NCBI GenBank assembly: GCA_002399085.1
Contig: DHCY01000034.1
Location: 1 to 38,326, forward strand
Source of the DNA: Anaerolineaceae bacterium UBA4890
GTDB taxonomy: Bacteria; Chloroflexota; Anaerolineae; Anaerolineales; Anaerolineaceae
Reading direction: 5' to 3'
Length of the DNA stretch: 38,326 nt
Position numbers and translations under genes: made by a program. Positions 1 through 7,501 of this stretch are shown one piece after another. The notes beneath the pieces were generated by a model. That model had not been told where the DNA came from. It was given only the letters and a program-made list of their open reading frames with translations, and did not search any database. Each line of letters begins with the position of its first letter. The stretch's first letter is position 1.

Positions 1-21
1 GGCAAATCGCCTGGATGATTA

Positions 22-100
22 ATCCCTCTCCGCTGGAGAGGGTCCGTGAAGCGGGGGTATTCATATCCCTCTCCGCTGGAGAGGGTCCGCGAAGCGGGGG
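22..100. repeat. Two direct copies of a 36-bp double-hairpin repeat
   Basis: Two near-identical 36-bp copies lie at 22-57 and 65-100. Each holds a perfect 8-bp stem (CCCTCTCC, loop GCT, GGAGAGGG) followed by a short second stem of the form CCGC-GAA-GCGG. The first copy has CCGT in place of CCGC, giving a G-T pair. A relative with the same architecture but different stem bases lies at 38291-38324. This looks like a dispersed intergenic element and not coding sequence, although an open frame runs through it into the CapA-like gene. Confidence 0.8.
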
Positions 101-224
101 TGAGGTGGTTGTATGCAACGCTCGTGACGTCAGGTTGAACCCTTCCGCTTCGCTACCAGAGCAGGTTGCGCTGCCTGATCCCTCGGCGTCGATGTATAAT
201 CATGGAACGATTGAAAGGTGCGAT

Positions 225-1907
225 GTGAATAGACACTTGACCCGATTTTTGATCTCCCTGGCAATTATCCTGATAATTCTTTCGGCTTGCGATCCGCTTG
301 CGAAACCTGTTCAACCTTCGGCGACGCTTGCCGAACCCGAGCCACCAACAGAGACCCTGCAACCGACTCCGGTTCCACCCACTGCTACTCCGACCGAAGA
401 GTCACTTAAAATTGGTTATGGTCCTGAGATCCCTGAAGAACTAATTCAAAGTGCGTTGAGCTCTATGGTTGTTCGTGATGAAATGGAAGCATCATCATTG
501 ATAATTTCCTTTATTGAGGGAGATAAACTAAGCGAGTGGATTTTCGCGCTGGTGGCACCGTTTGCAACCGTGCCAGATTCCATCAATGCCCAAGAATTGC
601 TCTATTTTTGGCAAACGGGTGAGCCTCGATCAGAGTTGAAAGAATTGGTCGTTGATTTGACAGCCTTCCATGCTTTTTTAGTTAAATACGGGATGCCAGC
701 AGCAAATATCAAGTCCATGCCACCGTCTGAAATCCTCGATTATTGCCGGGAAAACAATGCCTGGGCGATAATTCCGTTTGAGAGAATCACACCCGAGTGG
801 AAAGTGATTGCTATCGATGGACAATCTCCGATATACAAGAATTTCGACCCATCCATCTATCCTCTGAAGGCTGATATTAATTTATCAAAGAATCCTGCCT
901 TCGAGATTGATCCTGAAACTTATCAGCATGTCCTCAGCCAACTTCAAGCTGTGATGCCCAAAACAAACCGTGACCCAGAGAAATTGACCACAGTTATCCT
1001 GACAGGTGTCACAGCCCTTGCCCGGGCAACAGCCAAAGAAATGGAAATTTACGGTGTTCTCTCGCCGGCGCAGTCCATAAAAGACGTGATGAAGGAAGCC
1101 GACCTTGCCCATGTGAGCAATGAGGTGCCCTTTGCCCCCGATTGCCCGGAGCCGCAATGGGTCCAGGACAGACTTGAATTTTGTTCCGATGACAGCTATA
1201 TCGACCTTCTGAAGGAGATTGGCACTGATGTCGTCGAATTGACCGGAGACCACTTCAGGGATTGGGGTCCGGAAGCCATGCTGCATACGCTTGATATGTA
1301 CGATGCGGAAGGCTGGTCATATTATGGAGGCGGCAGGAATATCGCAGAAGCCAGGGCACCTATCAGGCTCGAACACAATGGTAACAAGATCGCCTTTATA
1401 GGGTGCAACGCCAAGGCGCCAGGGTATGCCACAGCCAGCGAGACCAACCCTGGGGCATTTCATTGTGACATGGATTATATGGTGGGGGCTATCGAAGGGT
1501 TAGTACAAGAGGGATACCTGGTAATTGCCACCTTCCAGCACGATGAGGTCTACCAATGGCAACCTGCACCCAACATGATAGAAGATTTTCGCCAGTTGGC
1601 TGAAGCAGGTGCCGTGATCGTGAGCGGAAGCCAGGCGCACCAACCCCATATTTACGAGTTTTGGGGACATACTTTTGTTCACTACGGGCTGGGGAATCTC
1701 TTTTTTGACCAGTTGGGCTGGTACGACGACTCCGACAAGGCTTTCATTGACAGGCATATCTTCTATGACGGCAAATACCTGGGGGTGGAGCTGTTGACCG
1801 TTCAGTTCTTCAACTGGTCCACACCCACCTGGATGACCCCCGACGCCCGCACGCAATTGCTTGCCAGACTCTTTGAGCAAAGCCAGCAATTCAGTCAGGC
1901 GCAATAA
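225..1907 (+). CDS. CapA-family (poly-gamma-glutamate biosynthesis-like) lipoprotein
   Basis: The 560-residue product is probably an exported lipoprotein with a CapA/metallophosphatase-type domain. From the GTG at 225 it begins MNRHLTRFLI, followed by a hydrophobic stretch and an LSAC lipobox near residue 21, then a Pro/Thr-rich linker typical of lipoproteins. The C-terminal half carries family hallmarks: LTGDHFRDWGPEAMLHTLDM, then FQHDEVYQW, GSQAHQPH and HYGLGNLFFD. The open frame extends back to position 15, but that part is the hairpin repeat. The GTG start is preceded by AAAGGTG at 214-220 and places the signal peptide at the N terminus; the ATG at 192 is the alternative. CapA proteins act in capsule or poly-glutamate synthesis, but no cap genes are nearby, so the substrate is unknown. 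The N-terminal half (residues 60-300) is not recognised. Confidence 0.8.
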   Translation: MNRHLTRFLISLAIILIILSACDPLAKPVQPSATLAEPEPPTETLQPTPVPPTATPTEESLKIGYGPEIPEELIQSALSSMVVRDEMEASSLIISFIEGDKLSEWIFALVAPFATVPDSINAQELLYFWQTGEPRSELKELVVDLTAFHAFLVKYGMPAANIKSMPPSEILDYCRENNAWAIIPFERITPEWKVIAIDGQSPIYKNFDPSIYPLKADINLSKNPAFEIDPETYQHVLSQLQAVMPKTNRDPEKLTTVILTGVTALARATAKEMEIYGVLSPAQSIKDVMKEADLAHVSNEVPFAPDCPEPQWVQDRLEFCSDDSYIDLLKEIGTDVVELTGDHFRDWGPEAMLHTLDMYDAEGWSYYGGGRNIAEARAPIRLEHNGNKIAFIGCNAKAPGYATASETNPGAFHCDMDYMVGAIEGLVQEGYLVIATFQHDEVYQWQPAPNMIEDFRQLAEAGAVIVSGSQAHQPHIYEFWGHTFVHYGLGNLFFDQLGWYDDSDKAFIDRHIFYDGKYLGVELLTVQFFNWSTPTWMTPDARTQLLARLFEQSQQFSQAQ

Positions 1908-1962
1908 AAAAAACAAGATGAGCTTGTTTAGGAGAAATGACCTATATTTATCAATGATTGTC

Positions 1963-1991
1963 TTGACTTCAATTAAAACCTCGTGTAGAAT
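1963..1991 (+). promoter_or_regulatory. Sigma-70 type promoter of tRNA-Glu
   Basis: TTGACT (1963-1968) and TAGAAT (1986-1991) are separated by 17 bp. The predicted start lies about 6 bp upstream of the tRNA at 2004. Confidence 0.7.
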
Positions 1992-2003
1992 TGCCCTCTC
2001 AAT

Positions 2004-2078
2004 GCTCCTATGGTCTAGTGGTTAGGACGCGGCCCTTTCAAGGCTAAAACCCGGGTTCGAGTCCCGGTAGGAGCACCA
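2004..2078 (+). tRNA. tRNA-Glu (anticodon TTC)
   Basis: A complete cloverleaf is visible. The acceptor GCTCCTA pairs with TAGGAGC (2068-2074), and the discriminator A and an encoded CCA end at 2078. The T arm is CCGGG-TTCGAGT-CCCGG. The anticodon loop CTTTCAA places TTC at 2037-2039. The outermost pair of the anticodon stem is a C-A mismatch (2030/2046) next to a G-T pair, so this stem is weak. The gene sits alone between its own promoter and terminator. Confidence 0.97.
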
Positions 2079-2085
2079 TTCAGGT

Positions 2086-2123
2086 AGACCCCACTATAAA
2101 CACAAACTTAGTGGGGTCTTTTT
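2086..2123 (+). terminator. Intrinsic terminator after tRNA-Glu
   Basis: A perfect 11-bp stem (AGACCCCACTA at 2086-2096 with TAGTGGGGTCT at 2109-2119) is followed by a run of T. Confidence 0.93.
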
Positions 2124-2244
2124 GTACCCGTGAGAAGTCTGTCAGGCAAAAAGGTGCCTGGTGCCGTACGCCACAAATCAATAACGATTAGGTACAATGG
2201 AGACATATGGGTGTAATCTACAAATTCAGAAAGGATCTGTGTCC

Positions 2245-2946
2245 ATGCTCTCCAGGAACGAAAAAGTCATCCACCGCATTTTGAACCTCATCGGTATCAT
2301 ATTCGCGCTATATGGAACCTGGCTAACCATCTTTCGGAGCGGTGAGATCGGTGATAATGACCTGCTCTACTTCACGATCCAGAGCAACATATGGATTGCT
2401 TTGATTCACAGCTACTTCTTCATAGCGGAATTAGTAGAAGAGCGCAGCGACAGCTTTCGAATCAGCAATGGTATGCGTACACTCAAGTATATCCTTACAG
2501 GCTCCGTCACTTTGACCTTCATCGTATTCTTTGCTGTCTTGGTTCCGGAGATCGGCTTGTTTGTAGCGAAATTGCCTGGGAGTGTCGAAACACACCTTAT
2601 AGCACCTTTGGCGGCAATACTCGATTATATTTTTTTTGAGCGGAAGCATGTGGCAACCAGACGAACCGTCAGTCTCGTCATGGTTCCCCCGTGGATCTAC
2701 TTTGCCGTGATATTAATTCTCTCGTTTACGACAAACATTACCTATATTAACGATCAGCCGATGCCATACTTTTTCCTCAACTATCATCAACTTGGTTGGT
2801 TCCGGATTGCGGACGGCAGAATCGGTGTGTTCTATTGGGTCATTATTCTGTCGATCCTCATGCTGGCTATCGGGTTTACCCTCCATCTGTTGAATCGATC
2901 AGTTCGGAAGCACATCAGCCGAAGGCGAGACACCGTCTACCCATAA
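2245..2946 (+). CDS. Pr6Pr-family integral membrane protein
   Basis: This 233-residue protein has about six predicted membrane segments. It shows the conserved pieces of the Pr6Pr family: YFTIQSNIW near the first loop, HLIAPLAAILDYIFFERK in the middle, and MPYFFLNYHQLGW before the last helix, with a basic C-terminal tail. No biochemical role is established for this family, so none is claimed. An upstream in-frame ATG exists at 2197, but the ATG at 2245 has a good AGAAAGGA ribosome site at 2228-2235 and is preferred. The gene is monocistronic and faces the DUF488 gene tail to tail, with only 12 bp between the stops. Confidence 0.75.
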   Translation: MLSRNEKVIHRILNLIGIIFALYGTWLTIFRSGEIGDNDLLYFTIQSNIWIALIHSYFFIAELVEERSDSFRISNGMRTLKYILTGSVTLTFIVFFAVLVPEIGLFVAKLPGSVETHLIAPLAAILDYIFFERKHVATRRTVSLVMVPPWIYFAVILILSFTTNITYINDQPMPYFFLNYHQLGWFRIADGRIGVFYWVIILSILMLAIGFTLHLLNRSVRKHISRRRDTVYP

Positions 2947-2958
2947 AAAGGGAATTTA

Positions 2959-3315
2959 TCACTTTTTCTCCAAATACTCCAGCAGCACAACTGCCTGGTT
3001 GCGTTCTGTATCTTTAGCGCTGTAGAGCAGGGTGACAACATTATCCTTGCTTTTCGACCGTAAATCGGTCAGCAATCTTTGCGCTTCAGGGTTGTTGTCC
3101 AGCTCCTTGTAATAACGCTTGCGAAATTCGTTATATTTTTCGGGAATATGTCCAAACCATTTTCGCAATTCTGTGCTGGGAGCCAGCTCTTTAGACCAGG
3201 CATCGAGGCGGGCTTCCTCTTTTGAAACACCCCGCGGCCAAATGCGGTCAACCAGCACCCGCCAGCCATCGGTTGGTTCGTAATCCTCGTATATTCGTTT
3301 AATTTTGAAAGGCAT
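2959..3315 (-). CDS. DUF488 family protein (YeaO-like)
   Basis: The 118-residue soluble protein carries typical family sequence: IKRIYEDYEPTDGWRVLVDR, IWPRGVSKEEARLDAW, then LAPSTELRKWFGH near the middle and VTLLYSAKDTERNQAVVLLEYL at the end. The last segment resembles the family's conserved C-terminal strand and helix. The reading frame continues upstream to 3366, but the ATG at 3315 is preceded by a strong AGGAGGG site (3320-3326) and gives the usual family length. The function of the family is unknown; relatives are often found near stress and redox genes. An inverted repeat upstream may be an operator. Confidence 0.88.
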   Translation of the reverse strand: MPFKIKRIYEDYEPTDGWRVLVDRIWPRGVSKEEARLDAWSKELAPSTELRKWFGHIPEKYNEFRKRYYKELDNNPEAQRLLTDLRSKSKDNVVTLLYSAKDTERNQAVVLLEYLEKK

Positions 3316-3329
3316 TTCACCCTCCTGTA

Positions 3330-3355
3330 CACTAATTACTAAGGTGCAGTTAGTG
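3330..3355 (-). promoter_or_regulatory. Possible operator upstream of the DUF488 gene
   Basis: CACTAA (3330-3335) and TTAGTG (3350-3355) form an inverted repeat with a 14-bp centre that holds a second ACTAA. It lies 15-40 bp upstream of the start codon, where a repressor of the MarR or HxlR kind could bind. No regulator gene is adjacent, so the regulator is not identified. Confidence 0.3.
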
Positions 3356-3429
3356 TAATGCGGCACAATTCGGAATGCGAGAAATAATAGAATCCTTCGC
3401 CTAATAGACCTGATGTTAAGAAATTATGC

Positions 3430-3458
3430 TTGACACTCCCAGCCAACCGTTGTAAAAT
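3430..3458 (+). promoter_or_regulatory. Promoter of the rplU-rpmA-rpmE operon
   Basis: A consensus TTGACA (3430-3435) and TAAAAT (3453-3458) are separated by 17 bp. Transcription would begin near 3465, giving a leader of about 100 nt before rplU. Confidence 0.8.
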
Positions 3459-3470
3459 AGTGAGTCGTTA

Positions 3471-3492
3471 CCCCAGCGCAGGTTGGCTGGGG
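3471..3492 (+). promoter_or_regulatory. Leader hairpin near the 5' end of the rplU transcript
   Basis: CCCCAGC (3471-3477) pairs perfectly with GCTGGGG (3486-3492), starting about 6 nt after the predicted transcription start. Ribosomal protein operons often carry autoregulatory leaders, and L21 leaders are known in Firmicutes. I cannot match this one to a known structure, so the role is a guess. Confidence 0.35.
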
Positions 3493-3568
3493 TTACTTAT
3501 GTGACCAACTTTCCCGGCATCGGGCGGTGACACGCTCGTAAGCTGGTTAAGTGAAGATTGGAGAGAAT

Positions 3569-3886
3569 ATGAAGTATGCAATTATCGAAGCAGGCGGTAA
3601 ACAATACCGTGCCGAAGAAGGCAAACTGATAACAGTTGACCTTCTGCCTGCAGAAATCGGCGAAACGATCGTAATCGACAAGGTTGTTTTGCTTTGCGAT
3701 GGCGATTCTGTGACAGTGGGTACTCCTTATATCAAGGGTGCCAGTGTAAATACCACGGTTGATGACCAAATCAAAGGCAAGAAGATTTTGGTGTTCAAAT
3801 ACAAACCCCGAATCAATTACCGTAAACGTGCTGGTCATCGTCAGAAATATACCAGCTTGCTGGTTGATTCAATTGTGATGGAGTAG
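3569..3886 (+). CDS. rplU: 50S ribosomal protein L21
   Basis: The 105-residue product matches bacterial L21 in length and sequence: MKYAIIEAGGKQYRAEEG at the start, DKVVLLCDGDSVTVGTPYI in the middle, and the basic motif KPRINYRKRAGHRQKYT near the C terminus, which contacts 23S rRNA. The ATG at 3569 is preceded by GGAGAGA; the frame opens slightly upstream but the family start is clear. It is the first gene of an operon with rpmA (4-nt gap) and rpmE, transcribed from the strong promoter at 3430-3458. rplU-rpmA is a conserved bacterial pair. Confidence 0.98.
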   Translation: MKYAIIEAGGKQYRAEEGKLITVDLLPAEIGETIVIDKVVLLCDGDSVTVGTPYIKGASVNTTVDDQIKGKKILVFKYKPRINYRKRAGHRQKYTSLLVDSIVME

Positions 3887-3890
3887 TGAT

Positions 3891-4169
3891 ATGGCACACA
3901 AGAAAGGTGGCGGGTCATCCCGCAACGGACGAGATAGCCAGGGACAACGCCTGGGCATCAAAAAATATGGCGGCGAAAAAGTAATTAGCGGTAACATTCT
4001 GGTTCGCCAGCACGGAACCAAAATCCACCCTGGATGGAACGTGGGTCAGGGTCGAGATTACACCTTGTTTGCGACCATTGAAGGCTACGTAAAGTACGAG
4101 ACCATGGCTGGCGGGCGAAAACGTGTACACGTTTATGAAACGCCTGACGGTCCAGCGAAAAGCGAGTAG
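3891..4169 (+). CDS. rpmA: 50S ribosomal protein L27
   Basis: The 92-residue product begins MAHKKGGGSSRNGRDS, the conserved L27 N terminus that reaches toward the peptidyl transferase centre. It lacks the cleaved extension found in Firmicutes L27. The rest fits the family: QRLGIKKYGGEKVISGNILV and RQHGTKIHPGWNVGQGRDYT. The gene follows rplU after 4 nt and precedes rpmE after 6 nt, so the three are co-transcribed. Confidence 0.98.
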   Translation: MAHKKGGGSSRNGRDSQGQRLGIKKYGGEKVISGNILVRQHGTKIHPGWNVGQGRDYTLFATIEGYVKYETMAGGRKRVHVYETPDGPAKSE

Positions 4170-4175
4170 TAAAAA

Positions 4176-4655
4176 ATGAAAGAAAAGATTCAACCTAAAT
4201 ATTATCCGGAGGCGAAAGTCTCTTGTGCATCCTGTGGCAACGAATGGACCACTGGTTCAACCGTCCCTGAGATCCGAACTGAAGTTTGCTCGAACTGCCA
4301 TCCCTTCTACACAGGACAGCAGGCTCGCATCCTCGACCGAGAAGGTCAGGTCGATCGCTTCTACAAGCGTCTGCAGGTCCGCCAGGACATTGTTGCCGAG
4401 AAGAGAGCTGCAGCTGAATCCAAGACTTCACCCGAACGCCCTGTTTCTGAATTCAAACTGACCACCAAGGCAGTTAATGCGCTGGCAGCCGCTGGCATCA
4501 CCACTGCTGGTGACGTTTTGGAAAAACTCGAAGGCGGCGAAAAAGCGTTGTTGGAAGTTGAAGGCTTCGGTCGCAAATCTTTGATCGATCTGAAAAAGCA
4601 ACTGCGCCAGATGGGCTACCAATTGCCCGCAGCTGCGGAAGAAATCGAGATTTAG
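4176..4655 (+). CDS. rpmE: 50S ribosomal protein L31 fused to an RNA polymerase alpha-CTD-like domain
   Basis: Residues 1-68 are a complete zinc-type L31: four cysteines (C17, C20, C38, C41), CSNCHPFYTGQQ, and VDRFYKRL at its usual end. Ordinary L31 is about 66-70 residues; this product is 159. Residues 69-90 form a charged Ala/Glu/Lys linker. Residues 91-150 align with the C-terminal domain of RNA polymerase alpha: LTTKAVNALAAAGITTAGDV, then EVEGFGRKSLIDLKKQL. By alignment with E. coli alpha, K98 replaces R265, while N101, G132, K134 and S135 match N268, G296, K298 and S299 of the DNA-contact surface. The frame is uninterrupted and ends just before a terminator, so a chimeric or frameshifted gene is unlikely. 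The L31 role is certain. DNA or RNA binding by the tail is inferred from similarity only. Confidence 0.93.
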   Translation: MKEKIQPKYYPEAKVSCASCGNEWTTGSTVPEIRTEVCSNCHPFYTGQQARILDREGQVDRFYKRLQVRQDIVAEKRAAAESKTSPERPVSEFKLTTKAVNALAAAGITTAGDVLEKLEGGEKALLEVEGFGRKSLIDLKKQLRQMGYQLPAAAEEIEI

Positions 4656-4674
4656 TTACTCTTTAGTCAATTAG

Positions 4675-4704
4675 AGGCAGGCGCGAAGCCTGCCTTTTTG
4701 TTTT
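4675..4704 (+). terminator. Intrinsic terminator of the ribosomal protein operon
   Basis: AGGCAGGC (4675-4682) pairs with GCCTGCCT (4688-4695) around a 5-nt loop, followed by a T-rich tract. Confidence 0.93.
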
Positions 4705-4712
4705 AAAATGTT

Positions 4713-4765
4713 GTCATTCTGTGTGAAACGAAGGATTTTGTCGGAACCAGGCGAGGATTCTTCCA
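4713..4765. repeat. Degenerate copy of the GTCATCCTGA dispersed repeat
   Basis: GTCATTCTG followed by CGAAGGATTTT and then GAGGATTCTTCC matches, with changes, the element seen at 12538, 15397, 29743 and 33245. It lies between the operon terminator and tdk. Confidence 0.6.
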
Positions 4766-4850
4766 TAGCGTGTGGGATTACAGACCTACAAATTCCGCCA
4801 ATCACTTCAACTTGACTTATACTTTTACCATTGAATTCATTGGAGGTATT

Positions 4851-5423
4851 ATGACAAAACCGTTTGGCAGCCTTGAAGTTATTACCGGTTCGATGTTCTG
4901 TGGGAAAACGGAGGAGCTGATCCGACGCTTGCGCAGGGCGACTATCGCCAGGCAGAAAGTGCAGGTTTTCAAACCAGCCATCGATAACCGCTTCGCTTAC
5001 AGCAAAGTCATGTCCCACTCGGGGGCTGACTACCAGGCTTTACCAGTTAGCTCTTCCCAGGAAATTCTTGACAGTCTTGAGCCGGATGTGACCGTAGTTG
5101 GCATCGACGAGGCTCAATTTTTTGATGATGGCATTGTAGCAGTGGCAAATCAACTTGCCGATTTGGGGCTCCGGGTAATTGTGACCGGGCTGGATACAGA
5201 CTTCCGCGGTGAGCCCTTCGGCTGTATGCCGGTGATGACTGCCAAGGCAGATAAGGTGGACAAACTGGCTGCCATTTGCATGGTCTGTGGCGAGGCAGCC
5301 ACGCGCACCCAGCGCCTGGTCAATGGCAAACCCGCGAATTACAACGACCCGATCGTGATCGTCGGTGCTTCAGAAATGTACGAAGCCCGCTGCCGCCGCC
5401 ACCACGAAGTTCCCAGGGATTGA
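4851..5423 (+). CDS. tdk: Thymidine kinase (type II)
   Basis: The 190-residue enzyme phosphorylates thymidine to dTMP for pyrimidine salvage. The P-loop is GSMFCGKT (residues 13-20), and IDEAQFF supplies the catalytic Glu (E87). The lasso zinc site is C143, C146, C181 and H184, the last as part of CRRHHEV. The substrate loop TGLDTDFRGEPFG (112-124) is typical. The ATG at 4851 follows TGGAGG by 4 nt, so upstream in-frame codons back to 4770 are not used. hpt starts 7 bp after the stop, which suggests a salvage operon with hpt and cca. Confidence 0.96.
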   Translation: MTKPFGSLEVITGSMFCGKTEELIRRLRRATIARQKVQVFKPAIDNRFAYSKVMSHSGADYQALPVSSSQEILDSLEPDVTVVGIDEAQFFDDGIVAVANQLADLGLRVIVTGLDTDFRGEPFGCMPVMTAKADKVDKLAAICMVCGEAATRTQRLVNGKPANYNDPIVIVGASEMYEARCRRHHEVPRD

Positions 5424-5430
5424 GAATACC

Positions 5431-5994
5431 ATGGTACAGGATTATCGTGAATATTTAGCTAAAATACTGGTAAGCGAAGAGCAGATTCAGCAACGTGTCA
5501 AAGAGCTGGGTCAGCAAATCAGCCGTGATTACGCTGGCAAGAACCTGTTGGTGGTTTGCATTCTCAGAGGTGGTGTCATGTTCCTGACCGATTTGATCCG
5601 TCAGATCGAAGTACCCCTGGCAATCGAGTTTATGGCGGTCTCTTCCTATGGCAGCGGCGCCCGGCAGTCAGACGGCGAAGTGCGCATCACGCTCGATCTG
5701 CGCATCAGTATCACCGGTAAAGACGTTTTGATCGTTGAAGACATCATCGACAGCGGCAACACTCTCTCGTCTGTGATCGAAATTCTGCAGACGCGTAACC
5801 CCAATTCTGTTTATGTCTGCACCTTGCTCGACAAATTCGAGCGGCGCGAAGTGGATGTGCCCATCCGTTATTGCGGGTTTCAGATAAATAACGAATTCGT
5901 CTTTGGTTACGGACTGGATATGGATGAATACTATCGCAATCTGCCTTTTGTAGGGGTAGTTGATCTGGACAAGTATGAACCTCCACAAGGATGA
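5431..5994 (+). CDS. hpt: Hypoxanthine phosphoribosyltransferase
   Basis: The 187-residue enzyme converts hypoxanthine or guanine plus PRPP into IMP or GMP. The PRPP-binding motif VLIVEDIIDSGNT (99-111) has the two acidic residues E103-D104 and the downstream Asp of the active site. RGG (46-48) and SSYGSG (71-76, flexible loop) are further family motifs, and the C-terminal FVVGVVDLD-like stretch (FVGVVDLDKYEP) completes the fold. The start is ATG 5431, seven bases after tdk. The 3' end overlaps the cca start by 20 nt, which suggests translational coupling. Confidence 0.96.
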   Translation: MVQDYREYLAKILVSEEQIQQRVKELGQQISRDYAGKNLLVVCILRGGVMFLTDLIRQIEVPLAIEFMAVSSYGSGARQSDGEVRITLDLRISITGKDVLIVEDIIDSGNTLSSVIEILQTRNPNSVYVCTLLDKFERREVDVPIRYCGFQINNEFVFGYGLDMDEYYRNLPFVGVVDLDKYEPPQG

Positions 5995-7501
5995 GCAACT
6001 GGCTGCCTTCCTGCGGGAGGTAAGGTCCCTCTCACCCGACCAAAAGGTCTACCTGGTGGGTGGAGCAGTGCGCGACCTGGTGCTTGGGAGAAATGTAAAA
6101 GATCTCGATTTTGTCACAGCCGATGGCTCAGTTGAGCTGGCAAAAGCGGTTCGACGACGGTTCGATGGTGTCTGGTATACCCTCGACGATCAGCATCAAA
6201 CCGCCAGGGTCATCCTGAAGCAGGGTCAACCCGGCGAGCTTATCCTCGATTTCACCGCCTTTGTCGGCGGTAGCCTGGAGGAAGACCTCAGCCAGCGCGA
6301 TTTCACCATCAATGCGATGGCAATCGATCTTGATAACCTGGAAGAGGTGATTGACCTTTTAGGTGGTCAAGCCGACCTCAGAGACCGGGATTTGCGCCTG
6401 AGCAACCCGCAATCACTGATGACAGACCCTTTACGAGTATTGAGAGCTGTCCGCATGGTACGCACGTTTGAGCTGGTAGTCAATCCCGAAACTATCGAGA
6501 AACTGCGCATAGCTACAATTAGCCTAAACAGGATTTCGGGTGAGCGGATCAGGGATGAACTCCTGAAATGCCTGGCAATACCTGGACTCTCTGCCACATA
6601 CCACCTCCTGGGAGAGTATGGCATTCTTTTTCAACTGCTCTATCGGGTTTTCAAATTAGGCGCGTCAGAAAAGGTACTTGCCCGTGCAATTAGAGAACAC
6701 TTCCCGAGTATGCCTGACTTTATTGACGATGTACCCCTGCCTGAATGGTCTCTTGCTCAAGAAGAAGCAGGAAAAACTGGAAACCCATTGGATGCATTGG
6801 AGAACCTAATCGAGGCAATCGATCAAAAAAATCAGGAAGCACTTTTCTTTACTGAATGCCCGTCCAGAATTTCCTCACCTGGTATTCTTGAGGGACTAAC
6901 CAGGATTTCAGATGAGAGACTACAAGGTGGTCGTACCCGAAAACAATTATTGATCCTTTTCGCCTTGTTTTTCTGGCATCACCTGGAGATAAATCCGGTC
7001 AGCTGTAAAACAGGTGTAGCAAGTTGCCTGATATTCGGCCAAAAACTGACCAACGCCTTTATGCTTGGGCAAAAAGAACAAAAATTCTTCGAACAGGTTT
7101 GTAAAGGATTCCATAAAACCTTCTCGCTTAGCCAGCAAGCTGAGGTCGGACCGCTCGAACTCTATCGATATTTTACAGAGATGGGCTCATTCGGCTTGGA
7201 AGCCGCGCTTTTACACATTACCAATCAGTGTGTAGCTACCACTGCCAATGAAAGACTGAAGTTGCTAGCTGAAACCATTATCCTCTCCTGGTTTAACGAC
7301 TATGAAACGATTGTCGACCCTCCGCAATTGATTGACGGTGACGATCTGCAAGAAACTTTACAGCTTAAACCCGGACCCGAGTTTGGTTTATACCTCGAAT
7401 CAATCCGCGAAGCCCAGGTAATGGGTGAGATAAAAAACCGGGATGCTGCACTGGCACATGTTTCGAAACTACTGAACGAAAGGAAAGAACATGAGAATTA
7501 A
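5975..7501 (+). CDS. cca: CCA tRNA nucleotidyltransferase / poly(A) polymerase family
   Basis: The 508-residue class II nucleotidyltransferase adds or repairs the CCA end of tRNAs. The head domain shows LVGGAVRDLVLGR (28-39), the catalytic pair D43 and D45 in KDLDFV, RDFTINAMA (108-116) and DPLRVLRAVR (151-160). The C-terminal half is divergent and lacks an obvious HD motif; it is about 100 residues longer than compact bacterial CCA enzymes. The nearby tRNA-Leu lacks an encoded CCA, so the genome needs this activity. It could also be a poly(A) polymerase of the same family. The start overlaps the end of hpt, and the stop overlaps the next start by 11 nt. Confidence 0.88.
   Translation: MNLHKDEQLAAFLREVRSLSPDQKVYLVGGAVRDLVLGRNVKDLDFVTADGSVELAKAVRRRFDGVWYTLDDQHQTARVILKQGQPGELILDFTAFVGGSLEEDLSQRDFTINAMAIDLDNLEEVIDLLGGQADLRDRDLRLSNPQSLMTDPLRVLRAVRMVRTFELVVNPETIEKLRIATISLNRISGERIRDELLKCLAIPGLSATYHLLGEYGILFQLLYRVFKLGASEKVLARAIREHFPSMPDFIDDVPLPEWSLAQEEAGKTGNPLDALENLIEAIDQKNQEALFFTECPSRISSPGILEGLTRISDERLQGGRTRKQLLILFALFFWHHLEINPVSCKTGVASCLIFGQKLTNAFMLGQKEQKFFEQVCKGFHKTFSLSQQAEVGPLELYRYFTEMGSFGLEAALLHITNQCVATTANERLKLLAETIILSWFNDYETIVDPPQLIDGDDLQETLQLKPGPEFGLYLESIREAQVMGEIKNRDAALAHVSKLLNERKEHEN

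Noticed and set aside
15..224. N-terminal extension of the CapA-like protein back to the ATG at 15
   Set aside because: The extension encodes the hairpin repeat, and it would place the lipoprotein signal in the middle of the protein. GTG 225 has a ribosome site and gives a normal signal peptide.
885..1286. Long minus-strand frames opposite the CapA-like gene, ppdK, scpB, gcvPA and the ABC exporter genes
   Set aside because: They are shadows of well-supported genes on the other strand, without ribosome sites or family motifs.
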